A stretch of DNA of 64,000 nucleotides from Streptomyces sp. NRRL F-5122. GTDB lineage: Bacteria; Actinomycetota; Actinomycetes; Streptomycetales; Streptomycetaceae. Numbering within the stretch: the stretch's first letter is position 1; every line of letters starts with the position of its first letter. This document shows, piece by piece, positions 25,708-34,449 of the stretch. The notes under the pieces are model-generated. The model was not told the DNA's origin and did not search any database. It saw only the letters and a list, made by a program, of their open reading frames with translations. The position numbers and the translations under genes are program-made. The stretch covers positions 124,001-188,000 of the forward strand of contig NZ_LMWH01000254.1 in assembly GCF_001507435.1 (NCBI RefSeq). Reading direction: 5' to 3'.

Positions 25708-26388
25708 GTGGACCGCACGACCCGACCCACCGCCCGCAGCACGGGACGCACAGGTGCCGTGGGCGCCTCCGGCCCGCCGACGGCGCCCGGTCCGCGGGAG
25801 GACATCGGTCCCGGCCCCGGCGCATACGGTCCGTCCCGGCCCATCGGGCCAACGCACACCGGGGCGTCCACCGCGCCGTCGCCCGGGCCCTGTCCGCACC
25901 GGCGCTCCTGGGGCCCGGCGCTCATCGTGACCGGGCCGTGCCGTCCGTCGTCGTCGCCGCCGCGGAGGCGGAACGAGCCGGAGACACCGCTCGGCGTCCG
26001 GGCGTCCGGACGGGCGGATCGTGTACATCGTCCCCACCCCCTCCGCGCCGCTCGACGCTGGTTCCCGGGCCCGGGCTTCCGGCGCTCCTCGACCGACGGG
26101 CGCACAGCGGGCACCTCGCGCACCGTACAGACCTCGGGCATCGTGCGGCCACCGGTGCACGCGCCGGACGCACGGCCTTCCGCCCCGGCTCCACCAGGTC
26201 CCGGCCTCCCGGCACGAGTGGCCGCCGCGCCGTCGCGACCCGGGCGGCAGGGGGCTCGCCTCGGCGATCCGGAACCGGGAGCGGAGGCCTTCCGGGGCGG
26301 CGACCGGTGGCGGGCCGGGCCGGCGTCCGTGCCCTCCAAGGGCATCGACACGTTCGACAGGAGTGACAAGGAAGGGGACCGGGCATGA
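25708..26388 (+). CDS. Doubtful Pro/Arg-rich open frame
   Basis: The only feature of note in the 790 bases between the ROK gene and the debranching-type gene. A GTG preceded by GGGGGGACC opens a 226-codon frame that ends in an ATGA overlap with the next gene. The product is low-complexity, rich in Pro, Arg, Gly and Ser, with no domain or membrane segment. An equally long open frame exists on the other strand, as is common at this GC content. It is either a disordered protein, a decayed gene or non-coding leader. I lean to non-coding, and list it so that the stretch is not read as empty. Confidence 0.2.
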   Translation: MDRTTRPTARSTGRTGAVGASGPPTAPGPREDIGPGPGAYGPSRPIGPTHTGASTAPSPGPCPHRRSWGPALIVTGPCRPSSSPPRRRNEPETPLGVRASGRADRVHRPHPLRAARRWFPGPGFRRSSTDGRTAGTSRTVQTSGIVRPPVHAPDARPSAPAPPGPGLPARVAAAPSRPGRQGARLGDPEPGAEAFRGGDRWRAGPASVPSKGIDTFDRSDKEGDRA

Positions 26389-28322
26389 CGGACCGGCATC
26401 ATCTGCTCGTGCGCGGCGGGACGTTCGCCGCCGTGGGCGACAGCGGGGACATCAACGGGGTGCGGGGCGTCGGTTCCCCGGCAGGGTTGTTCGTACGTGA
26501 CGCGCGGCATCTGAGCCGATGGCAGCTCACCGTCGACGGAGCCGTGCCGGAGACGCTCGCACCGATCGCCGACGGGGACACCGCCCGCTGCGTCCTGGTG
26601 CCGCGCGGCGGCCGCGCGGAGCCGCCCGCGCACACCCTCTTCCGTGAACAGGCCGTGGTGGAAGCGGCGTTCGTGGAGTCACTGCGCGTCACCAGCAACC
26701 GCCCGGTGCCGACCACGGTGCGCGTCGCGGTCACCGCGGACGCCGACTTCACCGACCAGTTCGAACTGCGCTCCGACCACCGTACGTACGCCAAGTCGGG
26801 TGCCGTGCGCTCCCGTCAGGTCCTCGAGGACGGCGTGGAGTTCGGCTACCGGCGCGGCGAGTGGTGGTCCCGCACGACCGTGACGGCGGACCCTCCGCCG
26901 GACGCCGTGGAGGAGACCGGCACGGGCGCGCGCCGCCTCTGCTGGACGCTGGACCTGGAGCCGCACGGCTCGACCCACCTCGTGTTACGGGTCGCGGCAC
27001 GGCCGCACGGAGCGACAGCGGCACCCGTGATCCCGGCGTCCCCGGCCGCCGCGGGCGGCCAGTTGCTCGCCCTGGAGGGTGAGTTCATTCAGGACGTGGC
27101 CCTCCCCACCGGCCGGCCCGAGCTGGCGGCCGCCTGCGCGCGGGGACTGTCCGACCTCGCCGCGCTCCAGGTCCCGGCGACGGGTCCGGACGGGGAGGAA
27201 GTGAACGTGCCCGCCGCCGGGGCGCCCTGGTTCCTCACGCTCCTCGGCCGCGACGCACTCCTCACCTCGCTCTTCGCCCTGCCCTACCGCCCCGGGTCGG
27301 CCGCGGCCACGCTGTCCGCACTCGCCGCCACCCAGGCGACCGCGGTGGACACACGGTCGGTGGCCCAGCCGGGGAAGATCGTGCACGAGGTGCGGCACGG
27401 GGAACTGGCGCACTTCGGGCAGGTGCCCTACGGGCGGTACTACGGTTCCGTCGACGCCACCCCGCTGTTCCTCGTACTGCTCGGGGCGTATGTCGAGCAG
27501 ACCGGTGACGTGACGACCGCCCGCCGCCTGGAGCCCCACGCCCGCGCCGCGATCGGCTGGATGCTGGACCACGGCGGGCTCACCTCGCGCGGCTATCTCC
27601 TCTACCGTGCCGATCGGGGCGGCCTCGCCAACCAGAACTGGAAGGACTCCCCCGGCGCCATCTGCTGCGCCGACGGCAGCCGTCCGGGCGGCCCGGTGAT
27701 GGCGGCGGGCGCCCAGGGTTACGCGTACGACGCGCTGCGCCGCACCGCGCATCTGGCGCGCACGGTGTGGGACGACGAGGTGTACGCGGCGCTCCTCGAG
27801 CAGACGGCCGGAGATCTGCGCGACCGCTTCCAGCGGGACTTCTGGATGGACGCGCACGCCTTCCCGGCGCTGGCCCTGGACGGTGACGGCCGTCAGGTCG
27901 ACGCCCTCGCGTCGGACGCGGGCCATCTGCTGTGGTCGGGTCTGCTGGACAAGGAGTACGGGGAGCTGGTGGGCCGGCGCCTGCTGGAACCCGACTTCTA
28001 CTCCGGTTGGGGCGTGCGCACCCTGGCCGCCGGTCAGGCCGCGTACCACCCGATGTCTTACCACCGCGGTTCGGTCTGGCCGCACGACAACGCGCTGATC
28101 GCGCTGGGGCTCGCCCGCTACGGGCTGCACGACGAGGCCCGCACGGTCGCGCACGGGCTGGTCGACGCCGCCATGGCGACGGGGCACCGGCTCCCGGAGG
28201 TGCTCGCCGGGTACGGTCGCGACACCCATCCGGAGCCGGTGCCGTACCCCCACGCGTGCGTCCGCGAATCCCGCTCGGCGGCGACACCGCTGGCCCTGCT
28301 CACCGCGGTCGGCGGCGCCTGA
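26385..28322 (+). CDS. Glycogen-debranching-type amylo-alpha-1,6-glucosidase
   Basis: A 645-residue cytoplasmic glycoside hydrolase. Its N-terminal glycogen-debranching domain begins GVRGVGSPAGLFVRDARHLSRW, and a C-terminal (alpha/alpha)6 barrel follows. The barrel shows GRDALLTSLFALPYRPG, RHGELAHFGQVPYGRYYGSVDATPLF, NQNWKDSPGAICCADG and YHRGSVWPHDNALIALGL, blocks shared with GH63/GH15-like trehalase and glucosidase families; the Asp/Glu residues in them are the likely acids. Probably acts on stored or imported alpha-glucans. Neighbours (ROK regulator, ppdK) also point to carbon storage. Confidence 0.85.
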   Translation: MTDRHHLLVRGGTFAAVGDSGDINGVRGVGSPAGLFVRDARHLSRWQLTVDGAVPETLAPIADGDTARCVLVPRGGRAEPPAHTLFREQAVVEAAFVESLRVTSNRPVPTTVRVAVTADADFTDQFELRSDHRTYAKSGAVRSRQVLEDGVEFGYRRGEWWSRTTVTADPPPDAVEETGTGARRLCWTLDLEPHGSTHLVLRVAARPHGATAAPVIPASPAAAGGQLLALEGEFIQDVALPTGRPELAAACARGLSDLAALQVPATGPDGEEVNVPAAGAPWFLTLLGRDALLTSLFALPYRPGSAAATLSALAATQATAVDTRSVAQPGKIVHEVRHGELAHFGQVPYGRYYGSVDATPLFLVLLGAYVEQTGDVTTARRLEPHARAAIGWMLDHGGLTSRGYLLYRADRGGLANQNWKDSPGAICCADGSRPGGPVMAAGAQGYAYDALRRTAHLARTVWDDEVYAALLEQTAGDLRDRFQRDFWMDAHAFPALALDGDGRQVDALASDAGHLLWSGLLDKEYGELVGRRLLEPDFYSGWGVRTLAAGQAAYHPMSYHRGSVWPHDNALIALGLARYGLHDEARTVAHGLVDAAMATGHRLPEVLAGYGRDTHPEPVPYPHACVRESRSAATPLALLTAVGGA

Positions 28323-28489
28323 CCGGGCACCGAGCCGTGTTGACCTGGGATTTGCCGAGTGTTTGCCGGGCGCTGGGGCGCCCCGTTTGAACACATCCGT
28401 GCGACAGCCCGTACGGGATGACGGCGGGTCCGGCCTCCCCAGCGTGGCCCGCCCCTCCACCACGGGCTTCGCACGGAAGGACCCTCGGG

Positions 28490-30706
28490 TTGCCTCTCAA
28501 CACGCGCTCACCACAGAAGACGGACAAGGCTGGGGCAGCCACGGACGGGGCACTGCCAAAGGAGGCGGAACGGTCCGAGACGGCGGCGGAGCCCTCCCAC
28601 GGCTCGGACGCCGGGTCCGAACCGGCCACCGAGTCCGCCGCGCCCGCACCGGGATCCTCGGCGGAACCCGGGTCCGAGCCCGACGCCGCATCGGTGACAG
28701 AAACGGAGGACGAAGCCACCGCCGCACCGGCACCCGAACCGGAGAGCGGCGGCGACTCCGCGACCGGCCGGGCGGCGAAGGCCGGGACGGAGGCAGGCAC
28801 TGAGGCCGACATAGCCCAGGCTGAAGCCGCCTGCGCCGACACCCCCGCCGCCACCGAGTCGAATGCCGCCACCGCGGACCCCGACACACCCCTTGCCGAT
28901 ACCGAACCAGGTGCCGCCGCCGTGGACGCCGACGCGCCCGCCTCCGACAGCGTGGACGGCCGGACCGCCGCCGAGGGCGACTCCGACGCCGCTGCGGACG
29001 GCGGAACCGACGCCGGCCGGCCGCCCGGCGCCCGTCCCCGGCTGCGCCGGCTGCGCGACTGGCGGGCCGACCACCCCGTGGCCGCTCGCGTCATCGGCGT
29101 CACGGTCACCGCGCTCGCCGGTGCGCTCGTCGTCGCCTCGCTCCTCCTGCCCAACAAGCCGGACTTCCGGCCCACGGTGTTCCTGAGGATCCCGGTGGAG
29201 GCGCTGATCGGTGCCGTCGTGCTGACCGCGCTGCCACGGCGGCCGCGGCTCATCCTGGCCTGGCTCGGCGGGATCGTGCTCGGTGCACTGACCCTGCTCA
29301 GCCTGCTCGACATCGGCTTCTACCAGTACCTCGGACGAGGCTTCGACGTCATCCTCGACTGGTCGCTCTTCGCGGACGCCTACGCCTATCTCGAGGACAC
29401 CCTGGGCGGTACGGGCGCCCTGGGGGCACTGGCGGCGGTCATCGTGCTGGCCCTGTTCATACCGGCCGTCTCGGCGCTGTCCGTCGTCCGGGTCAGCAAT
29501 GTGATGGCCCGGCACCGCGCCGCCACCACCCGTACCGTGCTCGTCCTCAGCATGGTGTGGATGACCTTCACGGCCCTCGGCCTCCAGGTCAGCGGGATGC
29601 AACTGGCCTCGGACCACATCGTCACGCTGCTCCAGGCACGCGCCAAGAACGTTCGCACCACGCTCCACGACGAGCGGGAGTTCACGAGGACCGCGCAGGC
29701 CGATAAGTTCGGCAACACCCCCGCCTCCCAGCTCGTGCCCGATCTGCGCGGCAAGGACATGATCTTCACGTTCATCGAGAGCTACGGCCGCAGTGCCGTC
29801 GAGGACCCGATCATGGCCCCCGGGGTCGACAAGACACTCGACGCCAGCACCAAGGCCCTGGACCGGGCGGGCTTCCATGCCAAGAGCGGCTGGCTGACGT
29901 CGGCGACCTACGGCGGCAGCAGCTGGCTCGGGCACTCCACGTTCATGTCGGGCCTGTGGGTCGACAACCAGCAGCGCTATCGCACGGTCACCGCGAGCGA
30001 CCACCTCACCCTCACCGAGGCGTTCAAGAAGACCGGCGCCTGGGACACGGTCGGCATCATGCCCGGCGTGCAGAAGGGCTGGCCGGAGGCGAAGTGGTAC
30101 GGCCTCGACAAGGTCCGCAACGCCTTCCAGCTCGGCTACCGGGGCCCGAAGTTCAGCTGGTCGACCATGCCGGACCAGTTCACGCTGGAGCAGTTCCAGA
30201 AGCTGGAGCACAGCAAGAAGCGCGACAAGCCCCTGGCCTCGTTCGTCATCCTGACGTCGAGCCACCAGCCTTGGGCGCCGATCCCCAAGATGGTCGACTG
30301 GGACCAGCTGGGCGACGGCTCCATCTTCGACGCCATCGAGAAGGCCGGCACCAAGCCGGCGGACGTCATCGCGAACTCCACCCGGTCGAAGGAGGGGTAC
30401 GGCGAGTCGGTCCAGTACTCGGTGACCGCCCTGACCCAGTGGCTCGAGCGCTACGGCAACGACAACACCGTGCTCGTCTTCCTCGGCGACCACCAGCCGA
30501 TCTCCCGGGTCAGCGGGAACAACGCCAGCCGGGACGTGCCCTGTTCGATCGTCGCCAAGGACCCGAAGGTGCTCGACAAGATCGCCGACTGGGGCTGGAC
30601 GGACGGCCTGCGGCCGGCCCACGACGCCCCGGTGTGGAAGATGAGTTCGTTCCGGGACCGCTTCCTGACGGCGTACGGCTCGACACCGCACCCGTCGGGG
30701 CACTGA
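28490..30706 (+). CDS. LTA-synthase-like membrane sulfatase/phosphotransferase
   Basis: A membrane protein of about 738 residues. The first 170 are disordered and very rich in Ala, Glu, Asp, Thr and Pro. About five membrane helices follow, then a large outer alkaline-phosphatase-fold domain. Catalytic landmarks agree with LtaS-type enzymes: the metal-binding Glu in IFTFIESYGRS, the nucleophile region GGSSWLGHSTFMSG, and FLGDHQPISR near the end. In Firmicutes such enzymes polymerise glycerol phosphate on lipid; here the substrate is unknown, perhaps another anionic polymer or phospholipid. TTG is chosen as start because GAAGGA lies at the right distance. An in-frame ATG 24 codons earlier has no ribosome site. 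Confidence 0.85.
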   Translation: MPLNTRSPQKTDKAGAATDGALPKEAERSETAAEPSHGSDAGSEPATESAAPAPGSSAEPGSEPDAASVTETEDEATAAPAPEPESGGDSATGRAAKAGTEAGTEADIAQAEAACADTPAATESNAATADPDTPLADTEPGAAAVDADAPASDSVDGRTAAEGDSDAAADGGTDAGRPPGARPRLRRLRDWRADHPVAARVIGVTVTALAGALVVASLLLPNKPDFRPTVFLRIPVEALIGAVVLTALPRRPRLILAWLGGIVLGALTLLSLLDIGFYQYLGRGFDVILDWSLFADAYAYLEDTLGGTGALGALAAVIVLALFIPAVSALSVVRVSNVMARHRAATTRTVLVLSMVWMTFTALGLQVSGMQLASDHIVTLLQARAKNVRTTLHDEREFTRTAQADKFGNTPASQLVPDLRGKDMIFTFIESYGRSAVEDPIMAPGVDKTLDASTKALDRAGFHAKSGWLTSATYGGSSWLGHSTFMSGLWVDNQQRYRTVTASDHLTLTEAFKKTGAWDTVGIMPGVQKGWPEAKWYGLDKVRNAFQLGYRGPKFSWSTMPDQFTLEQFQKLEHSKKRDKPLASFVILTSSHQPWAPIPKMVDWDQLGDGSIFDAIEKAGTKPADVIANSTRSKEGYGESVQYSVTALTQWLERYGNDNTVLVFLGDHQPISRVSGNNASRDVPCSIVAKDPKVLDKIADWGWTDGLRPAHDAPVWKMSSFRDRFLTAYGSTPHPSGH

Positions 30707-30718
30707 CCCCGCCGGGGC

Positions 30719-31882
30719 TCAGCCCCCGGAGGTGTCCAGCTCCGCGTCCTCGCCGACCCCCGCGCAGTCCCACGGGTCCTTCAGCCAGCCGTCCGGCAGC
30801 ACCACGCGGTTGTTGCCGGACGTGCGGCCCCGGGGCCCGTCGGCGCCCACCGGCCAGGCCTGGTCGAGGTCGAGCTCGTCCAGGCCGGCCCGCAGCTCCG
30901 CGAGCGAGGACGTGATCGCGAGCCGCTTGCGCATCTCCGAGCCGACCGCGAAACCCTTCAGGTACCAGGCCACGTGCTTGCGGAAGTCGATGACCCCGCG
31001 CGACTCGTCGCCGATCCACTCGCCGAGCAGGGTGGCGTGCCGGACCATGACGTCGGCGACCTCGCGGAGCACCGGCCGCGCGATGTCACCGGTCCGCCCC
31101 TCGAAGGCGGCCACCAGATCCGCGAACAGCCAGGGCCGCCCGAGGCACCCGCGGCCCACCACGACTCCGTCGCAGCCCGTCTCACGCACCATCCGCAGCG
31201 CGTCCTCGGCCGACCAGATGTCGCCGTTCCCGAGCACCGGGATCTCCGGCACGTGCTCCTTGAGCCGCGCGATGGCGTCCCAGTCCGCGGTGCCGCCGTA
31301 GTGCTGGGCGGCCGTGCGACCGTGCAGCGCGATGGCCGTCACACCCTCCTCGACGGCGATCCGCCCGGCGTCCAGGTACGTGATGTGGTCGTCGTCGATG
31401 CCCTTGCGCATCTTCATCGTGACCGGCAGGTCGCCCGCGCCGCTCACGGCCTCACGCAGGATCGCCCGCAGCAGGTTGCGCTTGTAGGGCAGCGCGGAGC
31501 CGCCGCCCTTGCGGGTCACCTTCGGCACCGGGCAGCCGAAATTGAGGTCGATGTGGTCGGCCAGGCACTCTTCCGCGATCATGCGGACGGCCCTGCCGAC
31601 GGTCGCCGGGTCCACGCCGTACAGCTGGATGGAGCGCGGCCGCTCGGTGGCGTCGAACCTGATCAGCTGCATGGTCTTCTCGTTGCGCTCCACCAGCGCC
31701 CGAGTCGTGATCATCTCACTCACGAACAGGCCCTTGCCGCCGCTGAACTCCCGGCACAGCGTGCGGAACGGCGCGTTCGTGATCCCGGCCATGGGAGCGA
31801 GCACGACCGGGACCCGCACGTCGTGCGGGCCGATCCGCAGTGCCGGGTCCGTCGTGGTCGGGTTCGTCGTGAGCGTGGACAT
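30719..31882 (-). CDS. dusB: tRNA-dihydrouridine synthase, DusB-like
   Basis: Reduces specific uridines in tRNA to dihydrouridine with FMN and NADPH. The 387-residue protein shows the FMN-binding APMAGITNAPFR at the N-terminus, the catalytic-Cys block DLNFGCPVPKVTRKGGGSAL, MKMRKGIDDDH, ALHGRTAAQHYGG and the phosphate-binding VVVGRGCLGRPWLF. The C-terminal helical RNA-binding domain follows (FRKHVAWYLKGF). It is convergent with the sulfatase (12 bases between stops) and divergent from an MFS gene. Confidence 0.93.
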   Translation of the reverse strand: MSTLTTNPTTTDPALRIGPHDVRVPVVLAPMAGITNAPFRTLCREFSGGKGLFVSEMITTRALVERNEKTMQLIRFDATERPRSIQLYGVDPATVGRAVRMIAEECLADHIDLNFGCPVPKVTRKGGGSALPYKRNLLRAILREAVSGAGDLPVTMKMRKGIDDDHITYLDAGRIAVEEGVTAIALHGRTAAQHYGGTADWDAIARLKEHVPEIPVLGNGDIWSAEDALRMVRETGCDGVVVGRGCLGRPWLFADLVAAFEGRTGDIARPVLREVADVMVRHATLLGEWIGDESRGVIDFRKHVAWYLKGFAVGSEMRKRLAITSSLAELRAGLDELDLDQAWPVGADGPRGRTSGNNRVVLPDGWLKDPWDCAGVGEDAELDTSGG

Positions 31883-31971
31883 TCCCCCATTGTCACGTAC
31901 GCAGACGGGTACTCGGCACCTGTGATCGTGTAGAGGTCATTAGTTAACCGCACTATCGACATCGGCGTACG

Positions 31972-33426
31972 ATGGGTCGCATGCCCGAGCTCAGCCACCG
32001 ACGACGTCTTCTGGTGCTCGCGATCTGCTGCATGAGCCTGCTGATCGTGAGCCTCGACAACACCGTTCTGAACGTCGCGCTCCCCTCCATGCAGAAGGAA
32101 CTGCACGCAAGCGTGTCCGGCCTGCAGTGGACGATCGACGCCTACACCCTGGTCCTCGCCTCGCTGCTGATGCTCTCGGGCTCGACGGCCGACCGTATCG
32201 GCCGCCGCAGGGTCTTCCAGGCGGGCCTCGTGATCTTCACGATCGGCTCACTGCTCTGCTCCCTCGCCCCGAACCTGGACTCGCTGATCGTCTTCCGCAT
32301 GGTGCAGGCCGTCGGCGGCTCGATGCTCAACCCGGTCGCGATGTCGATCATCACCAACACCTTCACCGACCCCCGCGAGCGCGCCCGCGCGATCGGCGTC
32401 TGGGGCGGAGTGGTCGGCATATCCATGGCCGCCGGCCCGATCGTCGGCGGCCTGCTGGTCGATTCGGTCGGCTGGCGCTCGATCTTCTGGATCAACCTGC
32501 CCGTGGGGCTCGCCGCGCTGCTGCTGACCGTTCTGTTCGTGCCCGAGTCCCGCGCACCGAAGGCCCGCCGCCCGGACCCGGTGGGCCAGCTCCTGGTGAT
32601 CGCCCTGCTGGGCTCCCTGACCTACGCCATCATCGAGGCGCCGAGCTCGTCGGCCGCCGGCGTACTGGCCTTCGGCGCCGTGGCGCTGATCGCGCTGCTC
32701 GCCCTGCTCTGGTACGAGCCCCGGCGTGACGAACCCCTGATCGACCTGCGCTTCTTCCGTTCGGCGCCGTTCAGCGGGGCGACGGTCGTCGCGGTCAGCG
32801 CCTTCGCGGCACTCAGCGGTTTCCTGTTCCTGTCCACGCTGTACCTGCAGAACGTACGCGGTCTGGACGCGCTGCACGCGGGCCTGTGGATGCTGCCGAT
32901 GGCCGTCATGTGCTTCGTGTGCGCCCCGCTCTCCGGACGTCTGGTCGGCAGCCGCGGCCCGCGCTTCTCCCTCGTGACGGCCGGGATCGCGATGACGGCG
33001 AGCGGTCTGCTGTTCGCGGCCTTCGAGGCGGAGACGTCCAACGTCACGCTGGTGATCGGCTACGTCCTCTTCGGCCTGGGCTTCGGCTTCGTGAACGCGC
33101 CCATCACCAACACGGCCGTCTCCGGCATGCCCCGCACCCAGGCGGGTGTGGCCGCCGCCGTCGCCTCCACCAGCCGCCAGATCGGCGGCACCCTCGGCGT
33201 CGCGGTGGTCGGCTCGGTCCTGGCCTCGGGCGTGCGCACGGGCCCCTACCGGGAGGTCTTCGTCTCCGCCGCACGCCCCGGCTGGTGGATCCTCACGGCC
33301 TGCGGGCTCGCGGTCCTGCTGCTGGGCACCCTGACGACGGGTCGCTGGGCCCGCGGGACGGCGGAGCGCGCGGCGGACCGGCTCCAGGCCTCGGAGATCC
33401 GGGACGCGGCGGGGGTCGGCGCGTAG
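31972..33426 (+). CDS. MFS drug-efflux transporter (DHA2, 14-TM EmrB/QacA type)
   Basis: A 484-residue proton-driven exporter. The first helix carries LLIVSLDNTVLNVALPSMQKEL, the DHA2 signature with membrane Asp. Motif A is SGSTADRIGRRRVFQAG, and motif C is the GISMAAGPIVGGLLVDSVGWRSIFWINLPVG stretch, which also marks drug exporters. About 14 helices are visible. Two ATG codons lie three codons apart with no ribosome site; a TACGAT-like hexamer just before suggests a short or absent leader. The TTAGTTAACC sequence upstream may be an operator. No regulator gene is next to it. Confidence 0.92.
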   Translation: MGRMPELSHRRRLLVLAICCMSLLIVSLDNTVLNVALPSMQKELHASVSGLQWTIDAYTLVLASLLMLSGSTADRIGRRRVFQAGLVIFTIGSLLCSLAPNLDSLIVFRMVQAVGGSMLNPVAMSIITNTFTDPRERARAIGVWGGVVGISMAAGPIVGGLLVDSVGWRSIFWINLPVGLAALLLTVLFVPESRAPKARRPDPVGQLLVIALLGSLTYAIIEAPSSSAAGVLAFGAVALIALLALLWYEPRRDEPLIDLRFFRSAPFSGATVVAVSAFAALSGFLFLSTLYLQNVRGLDALHAGLWMLPMAVMCFVCAPLSGRLVGSRGPRFSLVTAGIAMTASGLLFAAFEAETSNVTLVIGYVLFGLGFGFVNAPITNTAVSGMPRTQAGVAAAVASTSRQIGGTLGVAVVGSVLASGVRTGPYREVFVSAARPGWWILTACGLAVLLLGTLTTGRWARGTAERAADRLQASEIRDAAGVGA

Positions 33427-33430
33427 GGCG

Positions 33431-34348
33431 TCAGGCCGCCGCGCGCTCCCGCCCGAGGGCGATGGTCCGGAGCTGCTCGAGCCTCCTGCGCGACTCCTCG
33501 TCGGCCGGCGCGTACGTCACCATCCGCGCCCCGTTGTGCGGGCCGAGCCACAGATCCGTGTGATCCAGGTTCAGATGGCCCACATGGGCGTTGAGGAACT
33601 GCTTGCGCTTGGTGAGGGACCGCACCACCTCGTGCCGCTCCCATGCCTCGCGGAACTCGGCGGACTCGGTCATCAGCCGCTTGAGCAGGATCTTCCATGC
33701 GGGCTCGCCCAGGTGTTCGGCCATATTGGCGCGGAACTTGGCGGCCATCAGGCGCATGGCCCCCTCGAGATCGACGGTCGCCGCCTGCCAGTCCGGGTTG
33801 GTGTAGCAGAGCACCATGCAGTTGCGGTCCATCGGAGGGACGGCGTCCAGGTCGCACATCAGCAGACCGTAGGTGCGGTTGTAGGCGAGGATGTCGTACC
33901 GGCTGTTGGTGATGCAGGCCGGCAGCGGCTCCAGCTGGTCGAGCACGATGCGCTGGGCGTCCGTGACGGACGAGCAGTGCGAGCCGGGGGCGGGGTCGAC
34001 GGCCCCGGCCAGGTTGAACAGATGGGCCCGCTCGCTGGCGTCGAGCAGGAGGGTACGCGCGAGAGCGTCGAGGACCTGGACGGAGACCTGGATGTCCCGG
34101 GCCTGCTCCAGCCAGGTGTACCAGGTGACACCGACCGCGGAGAGGTGCGCGACCTCCTCCCGCCGCAGCCCGGGGGTACGGCGGCGCCTGCCGCGGGGCA
34201 GCCCGAGCTGTTCGGGGGTGATGTGCTCGCGCCGGTGCCGCAGGAAGGCGGCCAGTTCGTGCCGCCGCACCTCGGAAGCGGGTGTCTCGTGAAGCCTGCG
34301 GTCCCCGGTCTCCCGGCTTGTCGCCGTCTCCTGCACCATGGTCGCCAT
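33431..34348 (-). CDS. XRE-family regulator with MmyB-like ligand domain
   Basis: A 305-residue regulator. The N-terminal XRE helix-turn-helix starts ELAAFLRHRREHITPEQLG and includes TPGLRREEVAHLSAVGVTWYTWLEQ. The C-terminal MmyB domain follows (TNSRYDILAYNRTYGLLMCDLD ... LWLGPHNGARMVTYAPADEES); in this family it binds fatty-acid-like ligands. The start is the first ATG after GAGGAC; a longer frame covers the divergent promoter. It is divergent from an MFS exporter with 101 bases between, the usual layout for a repressor of that exporter. It ends four bases from the other MFS gene. Confidence 0.93.
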   Translation of the reverse strand: MATMVQETATSRETGDRRLHETPASEVRRHELAAFLRHRREHITPEQLGLPRGRRRRTPGLRREEVAHLSAVGVTWYTWLEQARDIQVSVQVLDALARTLLLDASERAHLFNLAGAVDPAPGSHCSSVTDAQRIVLDQLEPLPACITNSRYDILAYNRTYGLLMCDLDAVPPMDRNCMVLCYTNPDWQAATVDLEGAMRLMAAKFRANMAEHLGEPAWKILLKRLMTESAEFREAWERHEVVRSLTKRKQFLNAHVGHLNLDHTDLWLGPHNGARMVTYAPADEESRRRLEQLRTIALGRERAAA

Positions 34349-34393
34349 GTCCTCAGCCTGCCGTGCCCCCGACCCTGTTGCCAGGTAGTGCTT

Positions 34394-34419
34394 GTACCAG
34401 GATAAGGACACTCTGGTAC
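34394..34419. promoter_or_regulatory. Inverted repeat in the XRE/MFS divergent promoter
   Basis: GTACCAG, 12 bases, CTGGTAC. The right half also forms the palindrome TGGTACCA. It lies mid-way between the two divergent starts, where the XRE regulator would block both promoters. Confidence 0.5.
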
Positions 34420-34449
34420 CACGCTGAGGGTCGGCGGAGGCTCGACGGC

